This document shows positions 1 through 8,292 of a DNA stretch of 64,000 nucleotides, one piece after another. Source of the stretch: Lachnospiraceae bacterium (GTDB lineage: Bacteria > Bacillota > Clostridia > Lachnospirales > Lachnospiraceae); NCBI GenBank assembly GCA_017634455.1, contig JAGBNK010000020.1, forward strand, positions 1 through 64,000, given 5' to 3'. The translations under genes were made by a program, and so were the position numbers. The notes beneath the pieces were generated by a model. The model saw only the letters and a list, made by a program, of their open reading frames with translations. It did no database searches and was not told the DNA's origin. Every line of letters starts with the position of its first letter. Position 1 is the stretch's first letter.

Positions 1-67
1 ATATATATCATATATACCTTTCGTACTAAAAATTATACAATGAAATATGTGTTTTGGCATCTTAAAG

Positions 68-86
68 TGTTATAATTTACTATAAT
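68..86 (+). promoter_or_regulatory. Putative rnf operon promoter (extended -10)
   Basis: An extended -10 element TGTTATAAT lies at 68-76, and a second TATAAT at 81-86, about 42-60 bases before rnfC. No good -35 box at 17 bp is visible for either, so the assignment rests on the extended -10 and on the position upstream of the first operon gene. Confidence 0.4.
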
Positions 87-127
87 GCGTGTAAAAGCAT
101 AAACTATCATAAGAGGAGGGTTATTAA

Positions 128-1450
128 ATGGGCCTAAAGACATTTGAGGGTGGCGTTCATCCGGCTGATGGAAAAGAATTATCTAAATCAAAGCCAATTA
201 AAGAATTGCTACCTGATGGAGAATTGATTTTCCCATTGTCTCAGCATATTGGTGCACCAGCAACACCGATTGTGGCAGTTGGAGATTCGGTTCTGAAAGG
301 ACAAAAAATTGCAGAAGCCGGCGGATTTGTGTCTTCTCCAATTTATTCATCTGTATCTGGTACTGTAAAAGCTATTGCTAAGCACAGAGTGACTACTGGT
401 GATATGGTTGATTCCATTGTTATTGAAAGTGATGGATTATTTAACGAAGTTGAATACAGTCCATGTGATGATGTTACAACTCTTTCCAATGAAGAAATAA
501 TAAATAAGATTAAAGAGGCTGGAGTAGTTGGTATGGGAGGCGCTGGTTTCCCTACACATGTTAAGCTGTCTCCAAAGGAGCCTGAGAAGATCGAGTATAT
601 TATTGCTAACTGTGCTGAGTGTGAGCCATATTTGACTTCGGATTACAGAAGAATGGTTGAGCAGCCAGAGAAGCTTGTGGAAGGTATGAGAATTATTTTA
701 CAGTTATTCCCACAGGCAAAGGGTATATTTGGAATTGAGGACAACAAGGCTGATTGTATTGAAACAATTTCTAAGTTGGTTGCAAATGAGCCTAGAATGG
801 AAGTGTGTCCACTTATGACAAAGTATCCACAGGGTGGAGAGCGTCAGTTAATTCATGCTACTACAGGTAGAGATATTAATTCCAAGATGCTTCCTGCTGA
901 TGCTGGATGTATTGTTGACAATGTGGAGACTATGGTTGCTATTTACAATGCAGTTAAACTTGGTCAGCCACTTACCAACAGAATCTTCACTGTAACAGGT
1001 GATGCAGTATGTGAGCCAAGAAACTTCTATATCAGCATTGGTACAAACTACCAGCAGTTACTTGATGCTGCAGGTGGATTGATTCATCCTGCCAAGAAGA
1101 TGATTGCAGGTGGTCCTATGATGGGATTTTCTATGTTTGATATTGATGTTCCTACAACCAAGACTACTTCAGCATTGCTTTGCATGACAGAGGATGAAGC
1201 ATCGAAGTATGAGACAACTGCATGTATCAATTGCGGTAGATGTGTTGAGGCATGCCCTGAGAAATTAGTACCATCAAGACTTGCTGATTTTGGCGAGAGA
1301 CATCAGATGGATATGTTCGAGAAGTGGTATGGTCTTGAGTGCGTAGAATGTGGAAGCTGTAGTTATGTATGCCCAGCTAGAAGACCTCTTGCTCAGTCTG
1401 TTAAGACAATGAAGAAGCAGGTTTTGGCTGAGAAGAGAAAGCAGAAGTAG
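128..1450 (+). CDS. rnfC: Rnf complex subunit RnfC (ferredoxin:NAD+ oxidoreductase)
   Basis: This is the peripheral iron-sulfur/NADH-side subunit of the membrane Rnf complex, which couples electron transfer from reduced ferredoxin to NAD+ with ion export. The 440-residue protein has the RnfC N-terminal region, a glycine-rich nucleotide-binding segment near residue 138 (GMGGAGFPTHVK), and two C-terminal 4Fe-4S motifs: C366-C369-C372-C376 and C405-C408-C411-C415. The ATG at 128 follows a strong AGAGGAGGG site. It is first in an rnfCDGEAB operon, the usual clostridial order. The family call is secure; whether Na+ or H+ is pumped cannot be read from this gene. Confidence 0.96.
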   Translation: MGLKTFEGGVHPADGKELSKSKPIKELLPDGELIFPLSQHIGAPATPIVAVGDSVLKGQKIAEAGGFVSSPIYSSVSGTVKAIAKHRVTTGDMVDSIVIESDGLFNEVEYSPCDDVTTLSNEEIINKIKEAGVVGMGGAGFPTHVKLSPKEPEKIEYIIANCAECEPYLTSDYRRMVEQPEKLVEGMRIILQLFPQAKGIFGIEDNKADCIETISKLVANEPRMEVCPLMTKYPQGGERQLIHATTGRDINSKMLPADAGCIVDNVETMVAIYNAVKLGQPLTNRIFTVTGDAVCEPRNFYISIGTNYQQLLDAAGGLIHPAKKMIAGGPMMGFSMFDIDVPTTKTTSALLCMTEDEASKYETTACINCGRCVEACPEKLVPSRLADFGERHQMDMFEKWYGLECVECGSCSYVCPARRPLAQSVKTMKKQVLAEKRKQK

Positions 1451-1467
1451 AAAGGAGAGCATGAAAA

Positions 1468-2412
1468 GTGAGCGATTTATTAAACGTTTCTTCTAACCCT
1501 CATGTTAGAGATAAAGTCGATACACAGAGAATTATGTTGCTTGTAATTATTTCACTTTTGCCTGCAACAGTTTTTGGTATTTTCAATTTTGGAATTCACT
1601 CGTTGATTCTTGTGGCTGTATCAATCATAAGCTGTGTTTTATCAGAATATGTATTTGAAAAGATTGTACATAAGAAATCTACAGTTACTGATTTAAGTGC
1701 TGTTGTAACAGGTTTGTTATTGGCACTTAACTTGCCACCAACACTTCCAGTATGGATGGCTGCATTAGGTGGTGTATTCGCAATTGTTGTTGTGAAAATG
1801 TTATTTGGAGGTCTTGGACAGAACTTTATGAACCCTGCATTGGGTGCTAGATGTTTCCTTTTGATTTCCTTCACAGGTCCTATGACAACATTTGCTTATG
1901 ATGGAGTTACAGGAGCTACACCACTTGCTCTTCTCAAGGCAGGTGAGCCAGTAGATACAATGGCTATGTTACTTGGAACAACATCAGGTACTATTGGTGA
2001 GACAAGTGCACTTTGCCTCATTATTGGAGCAATTTTCCTTATTTTGTGTGGTGTTATTGATCTGAAGATTCCTGGAACATACATTTTGACATTCGTAATC
2101 TTTATTGTATTGTTCGGTGGTCATGGATTTGATACAAATTACATCGTTGCACAGTTGTGTGGTGGTGGATTAATGCTTGGAGCATTTTTCATGGCAACAG
2201 ATTATGTCACATCTCCAATTACACCAAATGGTAAGATCCTCTTTGGAATCTGCCTTGGAGTTTTAACTGGATTGTTCAGAATATTTGGTGCATCTGCAGA
2301 AGGTGTATCTTATGCAATCATCTTCTCAAACCTTTTGGTTCCACTTATTGAGAGAGTTACAATTCCTAGAGCATTTGGTATTGTGAAAGAGAAAAAAGGA
2401 GGGGATAAGTAA
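1468..2412 (+). CDS. rnfD: Rnf complex subunit RnfD
   Basis: This integral membrane flavoprotein subunit of Rnf has 314 residues and about 8-10 hydrophobic segments. The motif TGATPL at about 148-153 matches the site where members of the NqrB/RnfD family carry covalent FMN on threonine (T151 here). The start is GTG at 1468: an ATG at 1461 lies in another frame that closes after eleven codons, and the AAAGGAG site at 1451-1457 is correctly spaced for the GTG. Its TAA overlaps the rnfG ATG by one base, so translation is probably coupled. FMN attachment would need an ApbE-type transferase, which is not in this window. Confidence 0.95.
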   Translation: MSDLLNVSSNPHVRDKVDTQRIMLLVIISLLPATVFGIFNFGIHSLILVAVSIISCVLSEYVFEKIVHKKSTVTDLSAVVTGLLLALNLPPTLPVWMAALGGVFAIVVVKMLFGGLGQNFMNPALGARCFLLISFTGPMTTFAYDGVTGATPLALLKAGEPVDTMAMLLGTTSGTIGETSALCLIIGAIFLILCGVIDLKIPGTYILTFVIFIVLFGGHGFDTNYIVAQLCGGGLMLGAFFMATDYVTSPITPNGKILFGICLGVLTGLFRIFGASAEGVSYAIIFSNLLVPLIERVTIPRAFGIVKEKKGGDK

Positions 2413-3026
2413 TGAATAAATTAGTAAAAGACGCTTTGACCCTTACAGTTATTACATTGGTTGCTGGAGCAGCTTTGGGTTTGGTGCATGCTATCACACT
2501 TGATCCTATTGCCAAGGCACAGGAAGCTGCAAAGCAGGCGGCATATAAAGAAGTATTTGAGACAGCTGAAGCCTTTACTGATTTAGAAGGCTTTGACAGT
2601 GAGGCTGCTACCAAGACTGTAGCAGATGCAGGTTTTGCAAATGATGATATTACAGGTTGCGTTGTTGCATCTGATGCATCTGGAAATCCTTTGGGATATG
2701 TAATTACAGTTGTTACTCATGATGGATATGGCGGAGATATTAATTTCTCAGTTGGTATTACAAATGAGGGAACAATCAATGGATATTCAATTATGGATAT
2801 CAGTGAGACACCTGGACTTGGAATGAAGTCAACAGAAGAGAAGTTTATGAGCCAGTTCAATGGCATCAAGGCTCAGACTCTTACTGTTACCAAGACTGGC
2901 AAGACAAATGAAGCTGAGATTGATGCCATCAGTGGTGCTACAATCACTTCAAAGTCTGTTACAAATGGTGTTAATGCCTGCGTGGCTTATTTCAATACAT
3001 TAGCAGGAGGTGGAGCAAATGAATAA
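2412..3026 (+). CDS. rnfG: Rnf complex subunit RnfG (FMN-binding)
   Basis: RnfG carries a covalent FMN on the outer face of the membrane. The 204-residue protein has one N-terminal membrane segment (about residues 8-28) followed by an extracytoplasmic FMN-binding domain. The flavinylation motif SGATIT is at 164-169, with T169 the expected attachment residue in this family. It starts within the rnfD stop codon and overlaps rnfE by eight bases, consistent with one tightly coupled operon. Confidence 0.96.
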   Translation: MNKLVKDALTLTVITLVAGAALGLVHAITLDPIAKAQEAAKQAAYKEVFETAEAFTDLEGFDSEAATKTVADAGFANDDITGCVVASDASGNPLGYVITVVTHDGYGGDINFSVGITNEGTINGYSIMDISETPGLGMKSTEEKFMSQFNGIKAQTLTVTKTGKTNEAEIDAISGATITSKSVTNGVNACVAYFNTLAGGGANE

Positions 3027-3765
3027 GAATGTAGAGCGTCTACAGAACGGTATTATTAAAGAAAATCCAACCTTTGTGCTTATGTTGGGTATGTGTCCTA
3101 CACTTGCTGTTACTACTTCAGCAATGAACGGACTTGGTATGGGACTTTCTACAACAGTTGTACTTGTTGTATCTAACTTGGTTATTTCTCTTCTGAGAAA
3201 TATTATCCCTGATAGAGTCAGAGTTCCTGCTTTCATTGTTATTGTTGCATCAATAGTTACTATGGTTCAGTTCCTATTACAGGGATATGTACCTAGTTTA
3301 TATTCATCACTTGGAATATATATTCCTCTTATTGTTGTTAACTGTATCATCCTAGGTAGAGCAGAAAGCTATGCTTCCAAGAATCCAGTTGTACCATCTA
3401 TCTTCGATGGACTTGGTATGGGACTTGGATTTACATTAGGTCTTACATTGATTGGTATTGTGAGAGAAATCCTTGGAGCTGGCCAGATTTTTGGCGCTCA
3501 GATTTTACCTTTGGCAGATGCCTCAACAAGTAAAATAGGATATACACCAATTACAATCTTTGTGTTGGCACCTGGAGCATTCTTTGTTCTTTCTGTTTTG
3601 GTTGCTATCATGAATGTGATTAGAGCTAAGGCTGAAGCAAAGGGCAAGCCACTTCCAGCTGCACAGGGATGCCTTGCTGGTGATTGCAGCAGCTGTGGTA
3701 TGAGCACATGCACTGGTAAGTCATCAACAGTTGAAGTTGCTGCACCAAAGGAAGATAAGGAATAG
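3019..3765 (+). CDS. rnfE: Rnf complex subunit RnfE with Cys-rich C-terminal tail
   Basis: This membrane subunit of Rnf (248 residues, about six transmembrane helices) belongs to the RnfA/RnfE/NqrD/NqrE family, whose paired subunits hold an intramembrane iron-sulfur centre. ATG 3019 is chosen over an in-frame GTG at 3010 because AGGAGG at 3005-3010 is correctly placed for the ATG. The protein is longer than typical RnfE: after the last helix it has a polar tail with C218, C223, C226 and C231, a C-x4-C-x2-C-x4-C spacing that looks able to bind a metal or cluster. That role is inference. Confidence 0.93.
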   Translation: MNKNVERLQNGIIKENPTFVLMLGMCPTLAVTTSAMNGLGMGLSTTVVLVVSNLVISLLRNIIPDRVRVPAFIVIVASIVTMVQFLLQGYVPSLYSSLGIYIPLIVVNCIILGRAESYASKNPVVPSIFDGLGMGLGFTLGLTLIGIVREILGAGQIFGAQILPLADASTSKIGYTPITIFVLAPGAFFVLSVLVAIMNVIRAKAEAKGKPLPAAQGCLAGDCSSCGMSTCTGKSSTVEVAAPKEDKE

Positions 3766-3776
3766 GAGGAGAGACA

Positions 3777-4352
3777 ATGAAAGAATTAATATTGATTTTA
3801 GTTGCATCAGCAATTGTAAATAACGTTGTTCTCAGCCAGTTCCTTGGATTATGTCCATTCCTTGGAGTATCAAAAAGAGTTGAGACTGCTGCCGGTATGG
3901 GCGGCGCTGTAATATTCGTTATTACAATTTCGAGTTTTGTTACCAGCTTGATTTATAAATTTATCTTGTTCCCATTGGGATTAGATTACTTACAGACAAT
4001 TGTATTTATTCTCGTAATTGCTGCATTGGTTCAGTTTGTAGAGATGTTTCTTAGAAAATCTGTACCTTCATTGTACAATGCACTTGGAGTATATTTGCCA
4101 CTTATTACAACAAACTGTGCTGTATTAGGTGTTGCATTGAAGAATGTAACAAATGGTTACAACATTTTGGAGAGTGTTATCTGTGGTTTTGGTACAGCAA
4201 TCGGTTTCACAATTGCTATTGTAATCATGGCTGGTATTCGTGAGAAAATAGAATATAATGACATTCCTGGTCCATTTAAGGGATCTGCTATAGTTCTTGT
4301 AACAGCAGGACTTATGGCGATTGCTTTCTTCGGATTCTCAGGCATTATATAG
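3777..4352 (+). CDS. rnfA: Rnf complex subunit RnfA
   Basis: This 191-residue integral membrane subunit of Rnf is the partner of RnfE in the same family. It has six predicted helices and the family's conserved N-terminal stretch around NNVVLSQFLGLCPFLG (residues 15-30), whose cysteine contributes to the intramembrane iron-sulfur site in the family. It follows rnfE by 11 bases with an AGGAGAGA ribosome binding site and has the usual family length. Confidence 0.96.
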   Translation: MKELILILVASAIVNNVVLSQFLGLCPFLGVSKRVETAAGMGGAVIFVITISSFVTSLIYKFILFPLGLDYLQTIVFILVIAALVQFVEMFLRKSVPSLYNALGVYLPLITTNCAVLGVALKNVTNGYNILESVICGFGTAIGFTIAIVIMAGIREKIEYNDIPGPFKGSAIVLVTAGLMAIAFFGFSGII

Positions 4353-4365
4353 GAGGGCTGGCATT

Positions 4366-5163
4366 ATGGATATATTAGGAATTGTTTTGACTGTTGTAAT
4401 TGTCGGCGTCACTGGTTGTTTATTGGGATTTTTCCTTTGCTTTGCATCAGAGAAATTCAAAGTGGAAGTAGACGAGAGAGAAACAGCTATTATTGATGTA
4501 TTACCTGGAAATAACTGTGGCGGTTGTGGATATGCCGGATGTTCTGGTTTGGCTGCAGCTATTGTAAAGGGTGAGGCTCCTGTAAATGGATGTCCTGTAG
4601 GTGGAGCTCCTGTAGCCGCTAAAGTTGGCGAGATTATGGGTGTTGAAGCTGAAGATGGCGAGAAGATGGTTGCCTTTGTAAAATGTGCAGGTAACTGTGA
4701 AAAGGCTAATAAGAATTATGAGTATACAGGTGTTGAGGATTGTCAGGCTATGGCATTTGTTCCTGGCGGCGGTCCAAAGGCATGTAAGTACGGTTGTATG
4801 GGATATGGAAGCTGTGTAAAGGCCTGTCCTTTCGATGCTATTCATATTGTTGATGGAATCGCAGTAGTAGATAAGGAAGCTTGTAAGGCGTGTGGAAAAT
4901 GTGTTGCTACATGTCCAAATCATTTGATTGAATTAGTTCCTTATTCTTCAACTCAGCTTGTACAGTGTAGCTCTAAGGACAAGGGTAAGGATGTTATGAG
5001 CGTATGTTCAGTTGGATGTATTGCATGTCATCTCTGCGAGAAGAATTGTCCTGCTGGAGCAATCACAGTTGAAGACAATATTGCACATATTGATCAGAGC
5101 AAGTGTACTCATTGCGGACTTTGCGCTGAGAAGTGTCCAAAGAAGATTATTCTTAGTCTATAA
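4366..5163 (+). CDS. rnfB: Rnf complex subunit RnfB (polyferredoxin)
   Basis: RnfB accepts electrons from ferredoxin. The 265-residue protein has an N-terminal membrane anchor (about 3-27), a 4Fe-4S domain with C51, C54, C59 and C76, and two double ferredoxin modules with cysteine sets 140/144/150/154, 173/176/179/183, 218/221/224/228 and 247/250/253/257, so five clusters are expected. The start at 4366 is set by AGGAGGG at 4351-4357; an upstream in-frame ATG at 4321 lies inside rnfA without a site. It is the last rnf gene, and a hairpin terminator follows. Confidence 0.95.
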   Translation: MDILGIVLTVVIVGVTGCLLGFFLCFASEKFKVEVDERETAIIDVLPGNNCGGCGYAGCSGLAAAIVKGEAPVNGCPVGGAPVAAKVGEIMGVEAEDGEKMVAFVKCAGNCEKANKNYEYTGVEDCQAMAFVPGGGPKACKYGCMGYGSCVKACPFDAIHIVDGIAVVDKEACKACGKCVATCPNHLIELVPYSSTQLVQCSSKDKGKDVMSVCSVGCIACHLCEKNCPAGAITVEDNIAHIDQSKCTHCGLCAEKCPKKIILSL

Positions 5164-5254
5164 TTGTTTGGGGCAATTTGTTTTTTTATTCATTATTAGA
5201 TAAAAAAATATTGATTTAACAAGACAAAATGTATTGATATAAGATAATGTCAAA

Positions 5255-5300
5255 AATAAGCTTTCAGAATCAAAATGGTTCTGAAAGCTTATTGCGTTTT
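5255..5300 (+). terminator. Intrinsic terminator after rnfB
   Basis: A perfect 15-bp stem (5255-5269 with 5279-5293) and a 9-base loop are followed by GCGTTTT. It sits 92 bases after rnfB and separates the rnf operon from the surface protein genes. Confidence 0.8.
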
Positions 5301-5336
5301 CTGACAAATATGTAATATAATTATATAAGTACGACA

Positions 5337-5364
5337 TTGTTTTTTGCAACTATAATTGTATAAA
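5337..5364 (+). promoter_or_regulatory. Putative promoter of the surface-protein pair
   Basis: TTGTTT (5337-5342) and TATAAA (5359-5364) are 16 bp apart. An alternative upstream pair is TTGCGT (5292-5297) with TATAAT (5316-5321), 18 bp apart. The region between the rnf terminator and 5446 is otherwise AT-rich and non-coding. Confidence 0.35.
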
Positions 5365-5446
5365 AGTTTTTAGAAAACGTATTTGAAATTATATCTGAAA
5401 ACATGTCGGACAAATATTTTTAATTTATGAGAAAGGGGATGAGCTT

Positions 5447-5512
5447 ATGGACAGAAAAATTTTTTGAATACCTGCAGCTCTAATTACAGGTCTGGCCCTG
5501 GTTTTTGCATGC
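5447..5512 (+). other. Interrupted 5' end of the secreted-protein gene (in-frame TGA)
   Basis: ATG 5447, preceded by a good GAAAGGGGATGAG site, opens MDRKIF and then meets TGA at 5465-5467. The same frame resumes as IPAALITGLALVFAC and joins the downstream 533-codon reading frame without a shift. Read through the TGA, this is a textbook signal peptide: a basic N-end, a hydrophobic core, then a region ending at about VFA-S. One codon therefore separates an intact secreted protein from a broken one. A substitution (TGG, CGA, AGA or GGA to TGA) or a base-call error would explain it; a single indel would not. Confidence 0.75.
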
Positions 5513-7114
5513 ATGTATTCAAGTGGCATTACCAAAGTATTTGCATCCACAGCAGGTTCTTATACTTTTACGGTAAACAAGTCAGATTCGGCAAATTTTG
5601 ATAATGCTGGAGTTAATTTTGTGTTTGATAATAATAATCAAACATCTAGGTATTTAGGCATCTCGCAGAGCAATAATTATACTAATACTGAAACTGCGTC
5701 TATGCCTCAGGATGCTTCACATCTTACTATTGAGGTTACAGATGCTGGCCAGGGTATTGGAAATGTAAGCATTATGGCCAATGGTCAGCCGGTTAATGTA
5801 GATGATTATAATGCATTTACCAGTCAATCTGGTTATATTCTTGATTTGCCACAAAATGGTAATTTGGAGATTACAATTACTATTGGAGCGGCTCAGCAAA
5901 ATCAGGGAAATGATCCTAATCAAGGTGGAGATCCTAACCAGGGAAATGATCCTGGACCTAATCATCAGCTTTTTGATACTGCCTATATTGTATGGCAGGG
6001 ACCAAGTGATGAAGTATTCTTTTATAAGATAACTGGTCTAGATGCAAGTGCTACAGGAAATGGATCATATGATATCATTTATATTCCATCTTCTCAGATT
6101 ATAGCAGAAGGTACAGGGGTAGGCTACGTTGAGGCACAGGTTCTAGATCTGCACCATGCGATAGATAGTGGTAATTACTATTTTGTAAAAGAGAATCAGA
6201 TGGGAACTGTGGCTCAATTCACAAGCTTCGCTGAATTGAAGAATTATATTGACTCACTTGATGAGGATGCCAAGAGAGATTTTGCTTTTGATCCTACAGG
6301 AGCACAAAATGGTAATTCTACACTTTGTACTAATGGTGATAGAAGCTTTAGATTGACTATTTATGACGAGACTTCTTATGAAGGCGTTGCATTTTCTGCA
6401 AATGAATCAGATTATACATATTTCCCAGATTTTTGGGATAATACATTTTTCTCTAATACTGTAGATGTCAGTGGTACTTCAGCTGATAATCCAGCAGAAA
6501 AAGAGATGTTTATGCTTGAACCTAATTTGCGTTTTGAAACAGCACCGGGTTCTATTGCACCAATTCTTTCAGTTACTCCAATTGGTGTTCCAAGTGGCGC
6601 TGTAAATGTAAGCGGAGATTCTGGTTCTGGATTTACAGTTACATTTGCTTCAAATTTCTATGATAATGTAGTATTTAAGCTTTCTAGTGCAAAAGGAGAC
6701 TTCTATTTGAAGATTAACCGTGTTGCAATGGTTTGCTATGATATGTTTAGACCAAATGTGCCGCTTTCAGAATCTCCATATGGTGTAAGACTTTATTATG
6801 CATCTAGTGATTCATATAGTAATTATGATGTATATGCAAATATTCATTATGAAGATGGTACTTCTGAGATGAGAAAGCTAGAAGTAGTTGAATCTCTCGA
6901 TATCAATGAAGAACCTACTGGTTCATACGAAATGGATGCAGGTAAAGGTCTGAAATCAGCCCGTTATGAATTGGTTGATCCTACAAATGTTGTAACAGTT
7001 GATTATAATGCTGTTAAGGCTGGATCATTTAGTGGAAACACCTACAAGGGCACATATGCTGGTTCTGGTGATGGTGTTACATATGATATGAAGAGCCGTA
7101 GGACTATATACTAG
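5513..7114 (+). CDS. Secreted protein of unknown function, signal peptide cut by a stop codon
   Basis: The protein is not recognised. The open frame from ATG 5513 (533 residues) lacks its own ribosome binding site; the natural start is probably 5447, see the entry before. After the signal region come a beta-rich domain (about residues 10-125), an Asn/Gln/Gly/Asp/Pro linker of repeated NQGNDP-like units (about 127-147), and a large C-terminal region (about 150-533) rich in Tyr, Asp, Asn and Ser with almost no Cys, typical of extracellular proteins. No LPXTG-type anchor is seen at its end. The next gene follows within about 20 bases and carries a cell-wall sorting signal, so the two may act together at the surface. 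In this strain the gene may be a pseudogene. Confidence 0.6.
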   Translation: MYSSGITKVFASTAGSYTFTVNKSDSANFDNAGVNFVFDNNNQTSRYLGISQSNNYTNTETASMPQDASHLTIEVTDAGQGIGNVSIMANGQPVNVDDYNAFTSQSGYILDLPQNGNLEITITIGAAQQNQGNDPNQGGDPNQGNDPGPNHQLFDTAYIVWQGPSDEVFFYKITGLDASATGNGSYDIIYIPSSQIIAEGTGVGYVEAQVLDLHHAIDSGNYYFVKENQMGTVAQFTSFAELKNYIDSLDEDAKRDFAFDPTGAQNGNSTLCTNGDRSFRLTIYDETSYEGVAFSANESDYTYFPDFWDNTFFSNTVDVSGTSADNPAEKEMFMLEPNLRFETAPGSIAPILSVTPIGVPSGAVNVSGDSGSGFTVTFASNFYDNVVFKLSSAKGDFYLKINRVAMVCYDMFRPNVPLSESPYGVRLYYASSDSYSNYDVYANIHYEDGTSEMRKLEVVESLDINEEPTGSYEMDAGKGLKSARYELVDPTNVVTVDYNAVKAGSFSGNTYKGTYAGSGDGVTYDMKSRRTIY

Positions 7115-7132
7115 GAGAGAGGGGTGATTGAG

Positions 7133-8065
7133 ATGAAAAAAGTATTGATGACTATGGTAATGATAATGACCCTTTGTCTGACATTGGTACATAATCCTAT
7201 AAAGGCTGAAGCTGGAAATGTTGCTTCTTTAAATGTTACAGCTAGTGATGAAGCGATTAATGTTTCTGGAACAATGGATTCTGGCGTGGTTGCGGCTGCT
7301 ATATTTGTATACGCAGAGGATGGTAAGACGCTGGTTACAATGAAAACTACTCAGGTTGATTCTGGTAATTTTTCTGAAAGCATCGCCTTGGAACCAGGTA
7401 CATATACAGTAAAGGTAGCTGATTATGATGGTGGCGAATTTGCTACTTCTAATGTCACAGTGGCTGGTAAAACTATTCCAGAATTGAATACAGAAGAAGA
7501 TTTGGCAAATGGCGATTTTATAGCAAAAGAGGATGTTTCTGTTCCAACAGGAAGCCAAGTTAAAATTATTTCTGTAGATAATATTACAGATGCTGCAACA
7601 ATTAGCAGTATTAAAAAAGACCTTTTATCTCTTGAGACAAGTGCTTATGAAGGTAAATGGAATATTGTAAAGTTTTTTGCAATGGAATTAAAGGCTAGTG
7701 GTAAGGGCGCTGTTTCCATCAAAGTGGGAGATACATATAATGGCAAGATTGCTATCGTATCGCATTTTCATGATGGCAAATGGACACGTCAGTTCTGTAA
7801 GGTTGTAAATGGAGCGATTGAACCAAAATTTGATTCTTTCTCACCAATTACAGTTGCTATAACTGATCAGACAGATACAAATGCAATTATTAAATCAGGT
7901 GTTGTGGAAAATGAACCAGCAGTAAATAGTGCTACTCCAGCACAGTCTGTAAAGGTGAAGTCTCCAGTAACAGGTGATGATAATATCAATATCCTTGCTT
8001 TTGCGATGATTGCCTTGGCATTATTGCTTGAATCGACAATGATTGTTAAAAAGATTCGTAAATGA
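7133..8065 (+). CDS. Surface protein with signal peptide and SPVTG sortase-like sorting signal
   Basis: The family is not recognised. This 310-residue protein has a signal peptide (about 1-25, ending near AEA), a beta-rich Ig-like N-terminal part (about 28-110), a second domain (about 115-250), a Thr/Ala/Pro/Val spacer, and a C-terminal SPVTG (277-281) followed by a hydrophobic helix and the basic end KKIRK. That is the layout of a sortase substrate. ATG 7133 is preferred over in-frame GTG 7124 because the signal peptide then begins MKK. It is transcribed just behind the preceding secreted-protein gene. No sortase gene is in the window. Confidence 0.7.
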   Translation: MKKVLMTMVMIMTLCLTLVHNPIKAEAGNVASLNVTASDEAINVSGTMDSGVVAAAIFVYAEDGKTLVTMKTTQVDSGNFSESIALEPGTYTVKVADYDGGEFATSNVTVAGKTIPELNTEEDLANGDFIAKEDVSVPTGSQVKIISVDNITDAATISSIKKDLLSLETSAYEGKWNIVKFFAMELKASGKGAVSIKVGDTYNGKIAIVSHFHDGKWTRQFCKVVNGAIEPKFDSFSPITVAITDQTDTNAIIKSGVVENEPAVNSATPAQSVKVKSPVTGDDNINILAFAMIALALLLESTMIVKKIRK

Positions 8066-8108
8066 GTGGATCTTTTTAATGATAACTAAATAATAAAATG
8101 AAATAATT

Positions 8109-8160
8109 ATACCGGTTACCAATATGAAGGGATTTCCAATTATTGGTGGCCGGTATTTTG
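8109..8160 (+). terminator. Intrinsic terminator after the surface-protein pair
   Basis: The arms 8109-8123 and 8142-8156 pair over 15 bp with two G-U pairs and an 18-base loop. TTTGTGTTTATAT follows. Confidence 0.7.
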
Positions 8161-8227
8161 TGTTTATATATTCAACAAAATGCCCGAAAATCAAGGTTTT
8201 TTCACTTGATATTGTATGATAATTGAA

Positions 8228-8256
8228 TTGCATTAGGTCCTTATTTTATATATAAT
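8228..8256 (+). promoter_or_regulatory. Promoter of proB
   Basis: TTGCAT (8228-8233) and TATAAT (8251-8256) are 17 bp apart, 37 bases upstream of proB and just after the preceding terminator. Confidence 0.6.
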
Positions 8257-8292
8257 TAGTTTGGTTTATTTTAATCAGAGAAAGCAGGAAAA

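Noticed and set aside
1274-1462. Minus-strand open frames inside rnfC and many other genes
   Set aside because: They run antisense to well-supported proteins, lack ribosome sites and have no family resemblance.
5465-5467. TGA as a selenocysteine or recoded codon
   Set aside because: It sits inside a signal peptide, where selenocysteine would be useless, and no SECIS-like hairpin directly follows. A point mutation or read error is simpler.
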